DNA of 64,000 nt from contig DXQT01000007.1 of NCBI GenBank assembly GCA_019411365.1, positions 1-64,000 on the forward strand, read 5' to 3'. Below, piece after piece: positions 17,959 through 27,852 of the stretch (positions within the stretch are counted from its first letter, which is position 1; every line of letters begins with the position of its first letter). This stretch comes from Roseburia sp. Its GTDB lineage: Bacteria; Bacillota_A; Clostridia; Lachnospirales; Lachnospiraceae. The notes below the pieces were generated by a model. That model had not been told where the DNA came from, did no database searches, and saw nothing but the letters and a program-made list of their open reading frames with translations. Position numbers and translations under genes: made by a program.

Positions 17959-19461
17959 ATGAGTGAACCAATATTAAAAGTTGAAAACATGAATAAAAGA
18001 TTCGGAAGTACAGTGGCTTTAAAAGATGTGTCACTTTCTGTATATCCGGGGGAAATTCGGGGATTAATTGGGGAGAATGGATCAGGAAAGTCAACCATTA
18101 CTTCCATTGTAGCAGGAATGCAGGCATGCGATAGTGGTAAGATGATATTTAAAAATCAGGACTGGAAACCTCTTAGTATGATTGATGCACTTCACAAGGG
18201 GATTGGAATGATCGTTCAGGAAAGCGGAACAATACCGGGAATTACAGTTGCGGAAAATATTTTTCTGGCAGAGACAGAGAGGTATAAAAACAGGTTTGGA
18301 TTGATCAATCGCAGGAAGATGAATGCAGATGCAACTGAAGTCATGAAAAAAATTGGGGTAAATGATATTACTGGCGATATGCTTATGCAACAGCTGGATT
18401 TTCAGACAAGAAAGCTTGTAGAGATTGCAAAGGTCGTGATGAAACAGCCTCAGATTTTGGTAATTGATGAGACAAGCACTGCCTTATCTCATGATGGAAG
18501 GGAAATTTTATATGATATTATGAATCGTTTCCGCAAAGAAAATAAGTCAGTGATTTTTATTTCACATGATCTGGATGAGATTATGGAGGTGTGTGATACT
18601 TTAACGGTTCTTCGAGATGGAAAAATAATCAGAACATTTAATAAAGAAGAGTTTGAAGCGGGTGCAATTCGTTCAAGCATGATCGGACGAGAACTGCAGG
18701 GGGATTATTATCGAAGTGATTTTGAAGCAAGCGCACAGCAGGAAGTTGCGTTGAATGTTAAAAATCTTGTTTATACAGATAGACTGAAAGGTGTTTCCTT
18801 CCAGGTGCGAAGGGGAGAAATTGTTGGAGTCGGAGGTCTGGCACATTGTGGAATGCATACACTTGGAAAGGTATGTTTTGGTGCAGTAAAGCCAGAAGAA
18901 GGAAATGTTTCAGTGGCAGATGGAACGGTAATTGACAGTCCGGCAAAAGCGATGAAGAAACGTATGGGTTATGTGTCTAAGGATAGAGATGTGGAATCAT
19001 TATGTTTGAATGCAAGTATTGAAGACAACATATCAATTGCGGGAATGAGCAAATTTGCCGTAAAAGATTTTCTTGTTTTAAAAAATCGCGAAAAAAAATA
19101 TGTAAATCAACAGATTGAGGAATTGTCCATTAAATGTTCTGGAAGAGATCAGGCGGTATCACAACTCTCGGGAGGAAATAAACAGAAAGTCGTATTTGGA
19201 AAATGGATTGGCTGCGGAAGTGAAATTCTTATACTGGACTGCCCGACACGAGGCGTGGATATTGGTGTAAAGCAGGCAATGTATCAGCTTATGGTTAAGT
19301 TGAAAAATGAAGGAAAATCCATTCTGATGATCAGCGAGGAAATGCCGGAACTCATTGGAATGAGTGATCGGATTTTGATCATGAAGGACGGAGAGATTAC
19401 GGCAGAATTTGAGAGAAATAAAAATCTTTCTGACTCACAGATTATTGAGTACATGATATAG
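17959..19461 (+). CDS. Sugar ABC importer ATPase (RbsA/MglA type)
   Basis: 500 residues with two fused nucleotide-binding domains, as in ribose/galactose importers. Domain 1 has Walker A GENGSGKST and Walker B ILVIDETSTALS, but its signature is degenerate (LDFQTRKLVEIAKV). Domain 2 has a degenerate P loop, typical of this family, and a normal LSGGNKQKVVFGKW signature. The ATG at 17959 (GAGG upstream) is preferred to 17920, which overlaps the -10. It is the first gene of an operon running to about 27816: ATPase, permease, binding protein, permease, two glycosidases, chemoreceptor. Confidence 0.93.
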   Translation: MSEPILKVENMNKRFGSTVALKDVSLSVYPGEIRGLIGENGSGKSTITSIVAGMQACDSGKMIFKNQDWKPLSMIDALHKGIGMIVQESGTIPGITVAENIFLAETERYKNRFGLINRRKMNADATEVMKKIGVNDITGDMLMQQLDFQTRKLVEIAKVVMKQPQILVIDETSTALSHDGREILYDIMNRFRKENKSVIFISHDLDEIMEVCDTLTVLRDGKIIRTFNKEEFEAGAIRSSMIGRELQGDYYRSDFEASAQQEVALNVKNLVYTDRLKGVSFQVRRGEIVGVGGLAHCGMHTLGKVCFGAVKPEEGNVSVADGTVIDSPAKAMKKRMGYVSKDRDVESLCLNASIEDNISIAGMSKFAVKDFLVLKNREKKYVNQQIEELSIKCSGRDQAVSQLSGGNKQKVVFGKWIGCGSEILILDCPTRGVDIGVKQAMYQLMVKLKNEGKSILMISEEMPELIGMSDRILIMKDGEITAEFERNKNLSDSQIIEYMI

Positions 19462-19474
19462 GAGGCTGGGAAAG

Positions 19475-20440
19475 ATGACAAAAAGTAAAAAAATAATGAT
19501 AGGTGCATTGCCGTTTGCAGCACTTATCGTATTGTTTGCAGTATTTTGTGGAATTGTAAGCAGTAAGGGATATCACCTGGATATGTATATCAAGATTATA
19601 TTTAATGAAGGTATTGTATTATCCATTGTTGCAACAGGTGCAATATTTATTTATACATTAGGTTCGTTTGATATCAGCTTGGGTGCGGCAACGCTTTTTT
19701 CAGCAACACTTGGGGTAATGACATATAATGCAACTGAAAATTTTATATTAATGATTGTTGTGATTTTATTGTCTGGAATTGTCTGTTCTTTGTTAAATTC
19801 TGTGCTGGCATCCATTTTTCATATTCCGGTGTTTGTTACAACGGTGGCAATGATGTCTGTTTTGTCTGCAATTGCATCACAGATCATTACCACAAAAGGT
19901 GGTGCAGTAGGCGGAATCAGCATTCCGAGTGAGGTAGTGAAACATTTGGATACATCCGCATTTAAAATTATAGTTTTGGTAATATGGGTGGTAGTATGTG
20001 CGTTCATCTTTGATTACACCAAGTTTGGAAGACGTGAAAAGTTTGTTGGGGGAAATCCAATCTGCGCCCAGCTTTCCGGTATTAAATACAATACATATGC
20101 AATACTTGGATTCCTTCTGGCGGGAATCGGCGTTGGAATCGGCGCATTTATGACGCTGGTTTATACCCCATCTGTTACAACAACGACAGCGGGGGATATA
20201 GGGATGAACATTATGGTTGCTATCGTGTTTGGAGGTATGCCAATCTCAGGAGGTGCAAGATCGAAAATTTATGCGGCTGTAGTCGGTGGATTTTCCTATA
20301 TTATTTTAAATAATATTCTGGATCTGCTGATTGATTCAACATCTGGATATGGAATTACACAGATTGTCAGTGCTGTTTTTTTTCTGGTAGTTGTTTATGT
20401 TGCAAGTGCAAATTATCGTTCGCAGATGTTGCCGCGATAA
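19475..20440 (+). CDS. Sugar ABC importer permease 1
   Basis: A 321-residue membrane permease of the ribose/xylose (BPD_transp_2) type. About eight to ten hydrophobic helices are visible, with the family loop GSFDISLGAATLFSA early and GGMPISGGARSKIYAA in the ATPase-contact region. It starts 13 bases after the ATPase gene with AGGAGG upstream. It is presumed to heterodimerise with the permease at 21852-22856, since each matches half of the usual pair. Confidence 0.92.
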   Translation: MTKSKKIMIGALPFAALIVLFAVFCGIVSSKGYHLDMYIKIIFNEGIVLSIVATGAIFIYTLGSFDISLGAATLFSATLGVMTYNATENFILMIVVILLSGIVCSLLNSVLASIFHIPVFVTTVAMMSVLSAIASQIITTKGGAVGGISIPSEVVKHLDTSAFKIIVLVIWVVVCAFIFDYTKFGRREKFVGGNPICAQLSGIKYNTYAILGFLLAGIGVGIGAFMTLVYTPSVTTTTAGDIGMNIMVAIVFGGMPISGGARSKIYAAVVGGFSYIILNNILDLLIDSTSGYGITQIVSAVFFLVVVYVASANYRSQMLPR

Positions 20441-20452
20441 CAGAAATATGAA

Positions 20453-20473
20453 TTTAACACATAACGTGTTAAA
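20453..20473 (+). promoter_or_regulatory. Perfect dyad before the binding-protein gene
   Basis: TTTAACAC - 5 bases - GTGTTAAA, located 38 bases ahead of the lipoprotein start. It could be an RNA hairpin that sets the mRNA level of the binding protein or a repressor site. There is no T tract typical of a terminator. Confidence 0.4.
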
Positions 20474-20510
20474 AATAAAATTTTAATAAGAGAAATGGGA
20501 GGAATAATTT

Positions 20511-21725
20511 ATGAAACGTACAATGAAGAAAATGGTAAGCCTTGGACTGGTTGCTGCCATATCGTTGACAATGCTGGTTGGTTGTGGAAACAGCAAAGAA
20601 ACAGCTGACAATACAGCCAGCGACAACACAGCAAATGATACGAGTGATACAAGTGTCAAGGAGGAGACAAAGACAGCAGAGAATGCTAAGATTGGTGTTT
20701 TAGTTCAGGATGTTAGTGGTGAGGAAGCATTAGGGTTCCGTACTTATTATGAAGATTATGTTGCGAATCAGTATGGTGTGACATTTACTTATACCGATGA
20801 ACTTAAAGATGCGGCAAGCGAGAAGTCTGCTATAGAAAAATTCGCTTCACAGGGATATCAGGCAGTCATCTCTCTTTCAAGTAATGATCGTGCATTGCAG
20901 ATTGAAACCTGTGAGGAAAATCAGATTTATTATGCGGTTGCTGCTGGAACTCTTGATCAGGAGCAGTTTGAAAAATATAAGACAAATGAGTACTTCCTTG
21001 GTCAGGTTGGACCAAGCATGGATACAGAGTATGAAGCTGGTGTAGAAATGGGCAGGTTCTTTGCGGAAAAAGGCATTAAGACAGCTGCTATCTATGGGGC
21101 ATTTATTCCAAATCCTATGCATGTATACCGTGTAGCGGGTGTACTTTCCGGTCTGGGACTTTCCTATGATGGTGCTACAGAAGAGGGAGAAGTAGTGGGC
21201 AAGATTTTTACTGATCAGAGCGTGGATTTGTCTAAGATTTCTGGGGATATCCAGATTGTTTCTTATCTGCAGGGCTATGGTGATACAACAACAGATGAGA
21301 TCAATGCAGCAATTCAGGCAAAACCGGAAGCATTTATTTCAGTGGGAATGGCAACAACATTTTTTACACAGCAGTTAAATGCTGCTGGTATTGAGTTCTC
21401 AGATATTGATTCCTTTACACAGAGTAATGGAGAGGCTATCACAAATGGAAAACTTGTCTATCTTGCCGGTAAATATTCATCTTCTGTAGGTCCTGCATTT
21501 GCATTAGTTTTAAATGCCATCAATGGAAATGTAATCCGTGATGAACAGGGAAATGCAGTCTCACTCAGCCAAAACTATCAGGTTGCAACTGACGAGGCTA
21601 CATTTGATGAGTTTTATAAGTCAGATAACGGAGATAATCCAATTTACAATAAAGAAACATTAGACCAGATTATTGGTGAGTCTGTTACTTTTGATGAGAT
21701 CAATGAACTTGTAACATTGAAGTAA
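20511..21725 (+). CDS. Sugar-binding lipoprotein of ABC importer
   Basis: 404 residues. A lipoprotein signal ends LTMLVGCGNS with C25 as the lipidated cysteine. A Ser/Thr/Asn-rich linker follows, then a two-lobed periplasmic-binding fold of the ribose/AI-2 class (AKIGVLVQDVSGEEALGFRTYYEDYV). It sits on the outer membrane face and delivers a glycoside or monosaccharide to the two permeases. The ribosome site GGGAGGA is strong. Unlike the rest of the operon it is followed by two stable hairpins, consistent with higher expression. The ligand is unknown. Confidence 0.92.
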   Translation: MKRTMKKMVSLGLVAAISLTMLVGCGNSKETADNTASDNTANDTSDTSVKEETKTAENAKIGVLVQDVSGEEALGFRTYYEDYVANQYGVTFTYTDELKDAASEKSAIEKFASQGYQAVISLSSNDRALQIETCEENQIYYAVAAGTLDQEQFEKYKTNEYFLGQVGPSMDTEYEAGVEMGRFFAEKGIKTAAIYGAFIPNPMHVYRVAGVLSGLGLSYDGATEEGEVVGKIFTDQSVDLSKISGDIQIVSYLQGYGDTTTDEINAAIQAKPEAFISVGMATTFFTQQLNAAGIEFSDIDSFTQSNGEAITNGKLVYLAGKYSSSVGPAFALVLNAINGNVIRDEQGNAVSLSQNYQVATDEATFDEFYKSDNGDNPIYNKETLDQIIGESVTFDEINELVTLK

Positions 21726-21744
21726 TTCATTTTTACAGTCAGGT

Positions 21745-21813
21745 CACGGCTTCATTTAGAAGCCGTGCTCTCTCCAAATAAATGAAAAGTTAAAAATTCA
21801 TTTATTTGGAGAG
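21745..21813 (+). promoter_or_regulatory. Two tandem intercistronic hairpins
   Basis: CACGGCTTC-atta-type loop-GAAGCCGTG (21745-21767) is a 9-pair stem. CTCTCCAAATAAATG (21770-21784) and its exact complement at 21799-21813 give a 15-pair stem. Neither has a T tract. They probably protect the upstream binding-protein mRNA or reduce read-through into permease 2. Confidence 0.6.
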
Positions 21814-21851
21814 GGTATGGAATATCCTGAAAAATGAAAGGAGAGGACAAC

Positions 21852-22856
21852 ATGAAAAATAAAAATAGACATTTGGTAAAGAATGTAATTGGTACATTAA
21901 CAATACCGGTACTGGTGGCTGTATTATTGCAGGGAATCTGCATGTTCAATGGAAAAACAATGATTTCAAACATGACAGGTTTTGATAACTTTGTTGTATA
22001 TATTGCAATTGTGATGATTACAACAATAGCATTATCCATTAATTTAAATAGTGGTCGTTTTGATTTTTCCTTGGGATCAATGGCAGCACTTTCTTCTGTA
22101 TTAGGAGCTAAAATTACATATTCCATTTTAGGTGGTGGAAGTAACAGTGCATTGATGATGTTGATATTGACGATCTTATTTGGTATGTTACTTGGACTTG
22201 TTTCAGGACTTATGTATGTGGTGCTGCATCTGCCGCCAATCATTACATCTCTTGGAGTGACACTGATCTATGAGGGAATTCTTTTTACAATCACGGAAGG
22301 ACGTTATGTGATGAAGGAAGTGCAGAATCCATCTATGACAGCTTTTACAGGAAGCTGGATTTATGCAGCAATCATTATTGTGGTTGTGTTAGCTGTCTGT
22401 ATAGCAATCTTTGATTACACAAAGTTTGGATATGATTATAATGCACTCAAAAATGGTCAGAAGGTTGCGGTAAATACCGGTATAAAAGAGATATCAAATG
22501 CCATTGGATGTTATGTGATCTGTGGCGGATTGATGGGAATTGTAGGATTTTTAAATGCGACAAGAAGCACAACAATCAACGGTGGTCAGTTGAACTTTTC
22601 CTCTATCAGCATTATGTTTACGGCGTTTCTTCCAATGTTCATAGGCTCCTATATCAGTCGCTTTACAAACGAAAAAATTGGATTCCTTTTAGCTGCTTTA
22701 TGTATGTCCATGCTTAATTCAACATTTGCTGTATTCTCCAATGAGGTAAATGCATCAATGCAGGCAATCATTAATGCAGTACTGCTTGTAGTCTTTTTGA
22801 TTTATTTGAGTAATGAACATTTATTGGTAAGTCTTTTTAACGGAAAACGAAAATAG
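21852..22856 (+). CDS. Sugar ABC importer permease 2
   Basis: 334 residues from the ATG at 21852 (AAAGGAGAGGAC upstream); an ATG at 21834 overlaps this ribosome site and is rejected. It is a BPD_transp_2 permease with about nine helices, the loop SGRFDFSLGSMAALSS and the FDYTKFGYDYNALKNGQ cytoplasmic loop that contacts the ATPase. The second copy in the operon implies a heterodimeric channel. Placing the binding-protein gene between the two permeases is unusual compared with the compact rbs order. Confidence 0.9.
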   Translation: MKNKNRHLVKNVIGTLTIPVLVAVLLQGICMFNGKTMISNMTGFDNFVVYIAIVMITTIALSINLNSGRFDFSLGSMAALSSVLGAKITYSILGGGSNSALMMLILTILFGMLLGLVSGLMYVVLHLPPIITSLGVTLIYEGILFTITEGRYVMKEVQNPSMTAFTGSWIYAAIIIVVVLAVCIAIFDYTKFGYDYNALKNGQKVAVNTGIKEISNAIGCYVICGGLMGIVGFLNATRSTTINGGQLNFSSISIMFTAFLPMFIGSYISRFTNEKIGFLLAALCMSMLNSTFAVFSNEVNASMQAIINAVLLVVFLIYLSNEHLLVSLFNGKRK

Positions 22857-22875
22857 AAAGCAGGAGGGTATGAAT

Positions 22876-24561
22876 ATGATCAACTTAACAAAGAATCCAT
22901 TCTTCCTTTCAGGGGAAGACATTGAATGGGTTGAAAATACAAAAAAGTCAATGACATTAGAAGAAAAAATAGGTCAGTTGTTTGTCCCAATCGGGTATTC
23001 CGGAGATCCGCAATATCTGGAACATGTCATGCTCGCACATCACATTGGTGGAATTATGTATCGTTGTGGTGAGGCGAAGGAAATGCAGCGGACACACCGT
23101 TATCTGCAGGAACACAGTAAGATCCCACTTCTTATTGGAGCTAATCTTGAGGATGGAGGCTGCGGAATTGCAACAGATGGAACACAGTACGGAAAACAAA
23201 TGCAGGTTGCGGCAACTGGAGACACGGAGGATGCATATCGGCTCGGAAAAGTAAGCTGTAGTGAAGGTGCAGCGGTTGGTTGTAACTGGGCTTTTGCACC
23301 TGTGGTTGATATTGATAGAAATTGGAGAAATCCGATTACAAACGTGCGTACATATGGGGATGATCCGGATCGTGTTCTTGCATGTGGTCTCAATTACATG
23401 AGGGCAGCTAAGGAAGAAAATGTTCTTGTTGCAATTAAGCATTTCCCAGGGGATGGCTGCGATGAAGTGGATCAGCACATTCTTACAAGCGTAAATAATC
23501 TTTCCTGTGATGAGTGGGATGCGACATATGGAAAAATATATAGCGGCTTGATTCAGGCGGGGGCACAGACAGTGATGGTCGGACATATTGCACAGCCGGC
23601 ATATCAAAAATCGTATAATACAGATTTTCCAAATAAATTAATACCGGCAACACTTTCATCGGAATTGTTAAAAGGTTTGCTCCGTAAAAAATTGGGATTT
23701 AACGGTCTGATTGTAACGGATTCTACCTGCATGGTAGGTTTTAGCTGTGCAATGAACAGAGAAAGGGCAGTTCCTTATGCGATTGAGGCAGGATGTGATA
23801 TGTTCCTTTTTAATAAGGATCTTGAGGAAGATTATCAGTATATGCTGAATGGATACAAGCAGGGAATCCTTTCGGAACAGCGATTAGATGAAGCAATCAC
23901 AAGAATTCTTGCAACTAAAGCTTCGCTTGGACTTCACAGAAAAGCAAAGTGTGAAATTGTGCCTTCGGAAAGTGCACTTTGTATTCTGCAGGCTGATGAG
24001 CATGTTGCATGGGCTAAAAAGAGCGCAGACAAGGCAGTTACACTTGTAAAGGATATAGATGGAATTTTACCGTTGAATCCGCATAAGACCAAAAAGGTGT
24101 TGCTGGAAATCATAGGTGGGTTTCCATCAAATGAGCGTGTTTTGGAAAGCTTTCGTAAGCGATTAGTTGAGGAGGGGTTCGAAGTTAACGTATATGAACA
24201 GGAGAACTTTGAAACAGCAAAATTTGATGTTGGCACATTCCGGAAGAATTATGATCTGGTCATTTATATTGGAAATGTAGAAAATGCATCCAATAAAGTG
24301 ACAAACCGACTTTCATGGTATACATTCTGGGGAAATGGAAATAACGTTCCATGGTTTGCTGCTGAGAGACCGGTTGTGTTTATCAGCCTTGCTAATCCAT
24401 ATCATCTTGTGGATGTACCCATGATAAAAACCTTTATCAATGGCTATTCCAATAGTGAGTATGTAATTGATAGTGTGATGGAAAAACTTATGGGAAGAAG
24501 CAATTTTACTGGCAAGAGTCCGGTAGATCCGTTTTGTGGAAAAGAATACTTAAAATGGTAA
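22876..24561 (+). CDS. GH3 enzyme of the NagZ / beta-N-acetylhexosaminidase type
   Basis: 561 residues. The ATG at 22876 is 8 bases from AGGAGG, whereas 22870 is only 2 bases away. The barrel has KHFPGDG, the Asp-His dyad region EVDQH (H201), which in NagZ-type GH3 enzymes supplies the acid/base, and nucleophile D282 in GLIVTDST. A C-terminal alpha/beta domain (about 370-560) follows. There is no signal peptide, so it cleaves an imported glycoside. The family includes hexosaminidases and glycoside phosphorylases; phosphorolysis would explain the island's pgmB but is only a suggestion. Confidence 0.85.
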   Translation: MINLTKNPFFLSGEDIEWVENTKKSMTLEEKIGQLFVPIGYSGDPQYLEHVMLAHHIGGIMYRCGEAKEMQRTHRYLQEHSKIPLLIGANLEDGGCGIATDGTQYGKQMQVAATGDTEDAYRLGKVSCSEGAAVGCNWAFAPVVDIDRNWRNPITNVRTYGDDPDRVLACGLNYMRAAKEENVLVAIKHFPGDGCDEVDQHILTSVNNLSCDEWDATYGKIYSGLIQAGAQTVMVGHIAQPAYQKSYNTDFPNKLIPATLSSELLKGLLRKKLGFNGLIVTDSTCMVGFSCAMNRERAVPYAIEAGCDMFLFNKDLEEDYQYMLNGYKQGILSEQRLDEAITRILATKASLGLHRKAKCEIVPSESALCILQADEHVAWAKKSADKAVTLVKDIDGILPLNPHKTKKVLLEIIGGFPSNERVLESFRKRLVEEGFEVNVYEQENFETAKFDVGTFRKNYDLVIYIGNVENASNKVTNRLSWYTFWGNGNNVPWFAAERPVVFISLANPYHLVDVPMIKTFINGYSNSEYVIDSVMEKLMGRSNFTGKSPVDPFCGKEYLKW

Positions 24562-24582
24562 GAGTGAGAGAAGAACAAATAC

Positions 24583-26067
24583 ATGAAAAAAAATTTAGAA
24601 TTTTTAAGTAAGGCATTAAGTTTATTGCCGGAAGTTAAGGAGACACTGGTTCCTCCAAAAGAGGGACAGTTTTTTTCAAAACCTTTAGGAAAAGGCGATT
24701 CGGTAACAATTGATTTTGGGAAACATTTGGTAGGACATCTTCAAGTAAAAATGGGTTATGTCAATTCACATCCAGATGCTCCGGTTTGGATTAGATTTTC
24801 CTTTGCAGAGAATTTGAAAGAATTTGAAGAAAATGTGGAGAATTATCAGGGATGGATCTGTTCAGCGTGGGTACAACAGGAACAACTTCATTTTGATCTG
24901 ATTCCGGGAGAGTATACTTTGCCGAGGCGTTATTCGTTTCGCTATGTGAAAATTGATATACTTGATATCAGTTCAAAATTTAATTTGGTTATTGAAGATG
25001 TCATGGCAATCGCATTATCTTCTGCAGATGATAGTAAGTTAAAACCATATCATAATGTGCATAAAGAATTGGAGCAGATTGATCATATTGCGTGCCATAC
25101 ACTGCATGATTGTATGCAGAAAGTTTTTGAAGATGGACCAAAACGTGATCGGCGACTTTGGATGGGAGATCTTCGATTACAGGCATTGGCAAACTATGAG
25201 ACATATCAGATGAATGATATGGTAAAGGGGTGTTTATATTTATTTGCTGCATTACCGATGCAAAATGGACAGGTGGGTGCATGTGTATTTTTAGAGCCTG
25301 AACCGGAAGTAGATGATACCAGTATGTTTGATTACTCTTTATTGTTTGTGGCAGCCCTGTGGGATTATTATGTAGAAACGAAGGATCGTGAGGCCCTTGA
25401 AGATTTGTGGGAAACAGCAAAAATGCAGATTGTATTGGCACAGAAACAGGTCGGTAATGATGGTGTGGTAAAAGACTGCAATAAACTCGGCTGGTGTTTT
25501 CTTGACTGGTCACTGGAATTAAATAAGCAGGCAGGTGCACAGGGTGTTTTGCTGTATGCGATGAAAAGTGCCGTTGCCATTGCAAAAGAAATCGGAAAAG
25601 ACCATGATGCAGAATGCATAATGAAAACTTATGAACTTTATAGAAAAGCTGCTAAGATGCATTTTTATGATGAAGAAAAAGGACTATTTGTCAGTGGTGA
25701 TTGCAGGCAGATTTCCTACGCAAGCCAGGTATGGATGATTCTTGGTGATGTTGTAGATGAGCAGAGTGGAATTCGAATTTTACATGATGTTGCGACACAG
25801 ACAGAGGCAATTGAAATGATTACCCCATATATGTATCACTATTATATAGAAGCATTACTTAAATGTGGTGATAAAACAGAGGCTCTTAGTGTTATGGAGA
25901 AATATTGGGGAGGTATGGCACGACTTGGTGCGGATACGTTTTGGGAGTTATATAATCCAAATAATCCGGATGAATCACCTTATGGTGGGACTATTGTTAA
26001 TAGTTACTGCCATGCCTGGAGTTGTGCGCCTGCTTATTTTCTTCGAAAATATTATTCTGAAAAATAA
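24583..26067 (+). CDS. Family 78-like (alpha-L-rhamnosidase-type) glycosidase
   Basis: 494 residues resembling the catalytic (alpha/alpha)6 barrel of GH78-like enzymes with a short N-terminal sandwich. Key signatures are DGPKRDRRLWMGDLRLQ, where acid residues bind the sugar, and the C-terminal GADTFWELYNP / NSYCHAWSCAPAYFL. It is shorter than typical GH78 proteins (700-1000 residues) because accessory beta domains are missing. There is no export signal, so it acts inside on imported rhamnosides or similar. The ribosome site is weak, 21 bases after the previous stop. Proximity to rhaB-rhaA-rhaD fits release of rhamnose. Confidence 0.75.
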   Translation: MKKNLEFLSKALSLLPEVKETLVPPKEGQFFSKPLGKGDSVTIDFGKHLVGHLQVKMGYVNSHPDAPVWIRFSFAENLKEFEENVENYQGWICSAWVQQEQLHFDLIPGEYTLPRRYSFRYVKIDILDISSKFNLVIEDVMAIALSSADDSKLKPYHNVHKELEQIDHIACHTLHDCMQKVFEDGPKRDRRLWMGDLRLQALANYETYQMNDMVKGCLYLFAALPMQNGQVGACVFLEPEPEVDDTSMFDYSLLFVAALWDYYVETKDREALEDLWETAKMQIVLAQKQVGNDGVVKDCNKLGWCFLDWSLELNKQAGAQGVLLYAMKSAVAIAKEIGKDHDAECIMKTYELYRKAAKMHFYDEEKGLFVSGDCRQISYASQVWMILGDVVDEQSGIRILHDVATQTEAIEMITPYMYHYYIEALLKCGDKTEALSVMEKYWGGMARLGADTFWELYNPNNPDESPYGGTIVNSYCHAWSCAPAYFLRKYYSEK

Positions 26068-26082
26068 GAGTGGGGTATTTGT

Positions 26083-27816
26083 ATGAAAAAAATTGGAAAT
26101 AAAGTTTTTTTAATGATTATTATATTTGTTTTGATATTTGGATTAAATACAGTGTTTTCTATAAGAGCGCAGAATAGTATAAAACAGGCTGGATTGCAGA
26201 TAACGAAACAGTATATTCCGATTCAGACAGAGATTTTCACTATCCAAAAAAGTATGGAACGAGGTCAGAAATATCTTAACATTATCAGTTTGTATGATGA
26301 TGCAGAGCTACGTCAACAGTTGGAAAGTTCACTAGCAGAGGAAATTTCGACGATTACGGCAAGTGAGAGTAAGATGGATGAATATCTGAAAAATATCGAT
26401 AATGTAGAGTTAAAAGATAAAATCCATACATATGAGGATTTTTTAACAGAGGTTATTTCGCAATTTGCCATAATACAAGGGTATGTTGACAAGGGGGATT
26501 TTGTGCAGGCTGGTATAGCTCTTGGTGTAGATTTTCAGAATCTGATGGTTGATATGGGAGAAACAACGGAAAAGGAGCTTACAGAGGAGCTTGAGCAGGG
26601 AATTTCTGATTTATCGAAGGAATATAATCAAGCTGTTGAGACAAATTTAATAATGACAAAAATTCTATTTTCTTTTTTTGCTTTGGTATCAGTAGTTGTC
26701 TTTTTGGTTATAAGTAAGACTGTAAGTAAACCGGCAAGTGAAGCCAGCCGGCAGCTAAATGATATTATTGATGGTATCAATAAGAAACAGGGAAATCTTA
26801 CGCAGCGTATTACTGTTAGTTCGCGGGATGAAATTGGTCAGTTATCGGATGGAATTAACAATTTTATCATTCAGTTACAGAATGCTATGCAAAAAATACG
26901 AAAGCAGTCAGAAATAATGCAAAGTTCACTTGGATTAATGAATGAAGAAGTAAACAATTCAAATGAAAATGCAGATAATATTGCGTCTACCATGGAAGAA
27001 ATTACTGCGAGTATGGAAGAAATATCATCTTCTATAGAGGGAATTACCGGGAACACCAATGATATAGTGAGTTCAATTAACGATGTTGGAAATCAAGTTA
27101 ATGAAGGTGTTGTAATTGCCTCTGATATTAAAGCATTAGCGGTTGGTGTTAAAGAGGAGACAGAGAAGAAGAAAACAGACATTTCTGATATTATTAACGA
27201 AAAGAGTCAGGCATTATCTTTATCCATTGAAGAAAGTCGGCAAATCAGCAGTATTAATAATTTAACTAACGATATACTTGAGATCGCAAGTCAGACGAAT
27301 TTGCTTGCATTAAATGCTTCTATCGAAGCTGCAAGAGCGGGGGAAGTTGGCAAGGGATTTGCTGTTGTCGCAGAGGAAATTCGTCAATTGGCAGAAAACA
27401 GTAAGAATACGGCAAATGACATTCAGGGTATCAGTGTTCGTGTTATTGCGGCAGTCAATCAATTGATGACAAATGCACAAGATCTCATGAATTTCATACA
27501 AAATCAGATAATGAATGATTATGTTGAATTTGAGGCTGCAACAGATATGTATTATGAAAAGGCAGATCATATGGATACTATTACAGGTCTTTTCAATAAA
27601 AATATTATGTCTCTTCGTAATATTATGGCAGAGATGAATGATGGCATTACAAATATATCAGCTGTAGTAGAGGAAAATGTGCGTGGAGTAAGCAATGCAA
27701 CAGAAAATGTGACCAAACTTGCAAATTCAATTTTAAATATTCACGAGCAAGTGATAAAAAATGTTGACTCTTCGAAATATCTGTTGGAAGAGTTGAATAG
27801 TTTTCAGCAAATTTAA
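26083..27816 (+). CDS. Methyl-accepting chemotaxis protein
   Basis: 577 residues: TM1 (about 7-25), an extracytoplasmic helical-bundle sensor (about 28-188), TM2 (191-210), HAMP (about 212-265), and a cytoplasmic coiled coil with the conserved tip [22 protein letters not shown] and [15 protein letters not shown]. It would signal to CheA/CheW at the cell pole. Start is 15 bases after the glycosidase stop, so it appears co-transcribed with the importer. The gene is strikingly AT-rich. The ligand may be the same glycoside, or the loaded binding protein, by context only. Confidence 0.92.
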   Translation: MKKIGNKVFLMIIIFVLIFGLNTVFSIRAQNSIKQAGLQITKQYIPIQTEIFTIQKSMERGQKYLNIISLYDDAELRQQLESSLAEEISTITASESKMDEYLKNIDNVELKDKIHTYEDFLTEVISQFAIIQGYVDKGDFVQAGIALGVDFQNLMVDMGETTEKELTEELEQGISDLSKEYNQAVETNLIMTKILFSFFALVSVVVFLVISKTVSKPASEASRQLNDIIDGINKKQGNLTQRITVSSRDEIGQLSDGINNFIIQLQNAMQKIRKQSEIMQSSLGLMNEEVNNSNENADNIASTMEEITASMEEISSSIEGITGNTNDIVSSINDVGNQVNEGVVIASDIKALAVGVKEETEKKKTDISDIINEKSQALSLSIEESRQISSINNLTNDILEIASQTNLLALNASIEAARAGEVGKGFAVVAEEIRQLAENSKNTANDIQGISVRVIAAVNQLMTNAQDLMNFIQNQIMNDYVEFEAATDMYYEKADHMDTITGLFNKNIMSLRNIMAEMNDGITNISAVVEENVRGVSNATENVTKLANSILNIHEQVIKNVDSSKYLLEELNSFQQI

Positions 27817-27852
27817 AGACAAAATAAAAGAAAGACGAAAAGTATTACGAAG

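Noticed and set aside
22957..23607. Long minus-strand open frame opposite the NagZ-like GH3 gene
   Set aside because: Its translation is Cys/His/Ile-rich without family resemblance, lacks a ribosome site and lies wholly inside a well-supported gene.
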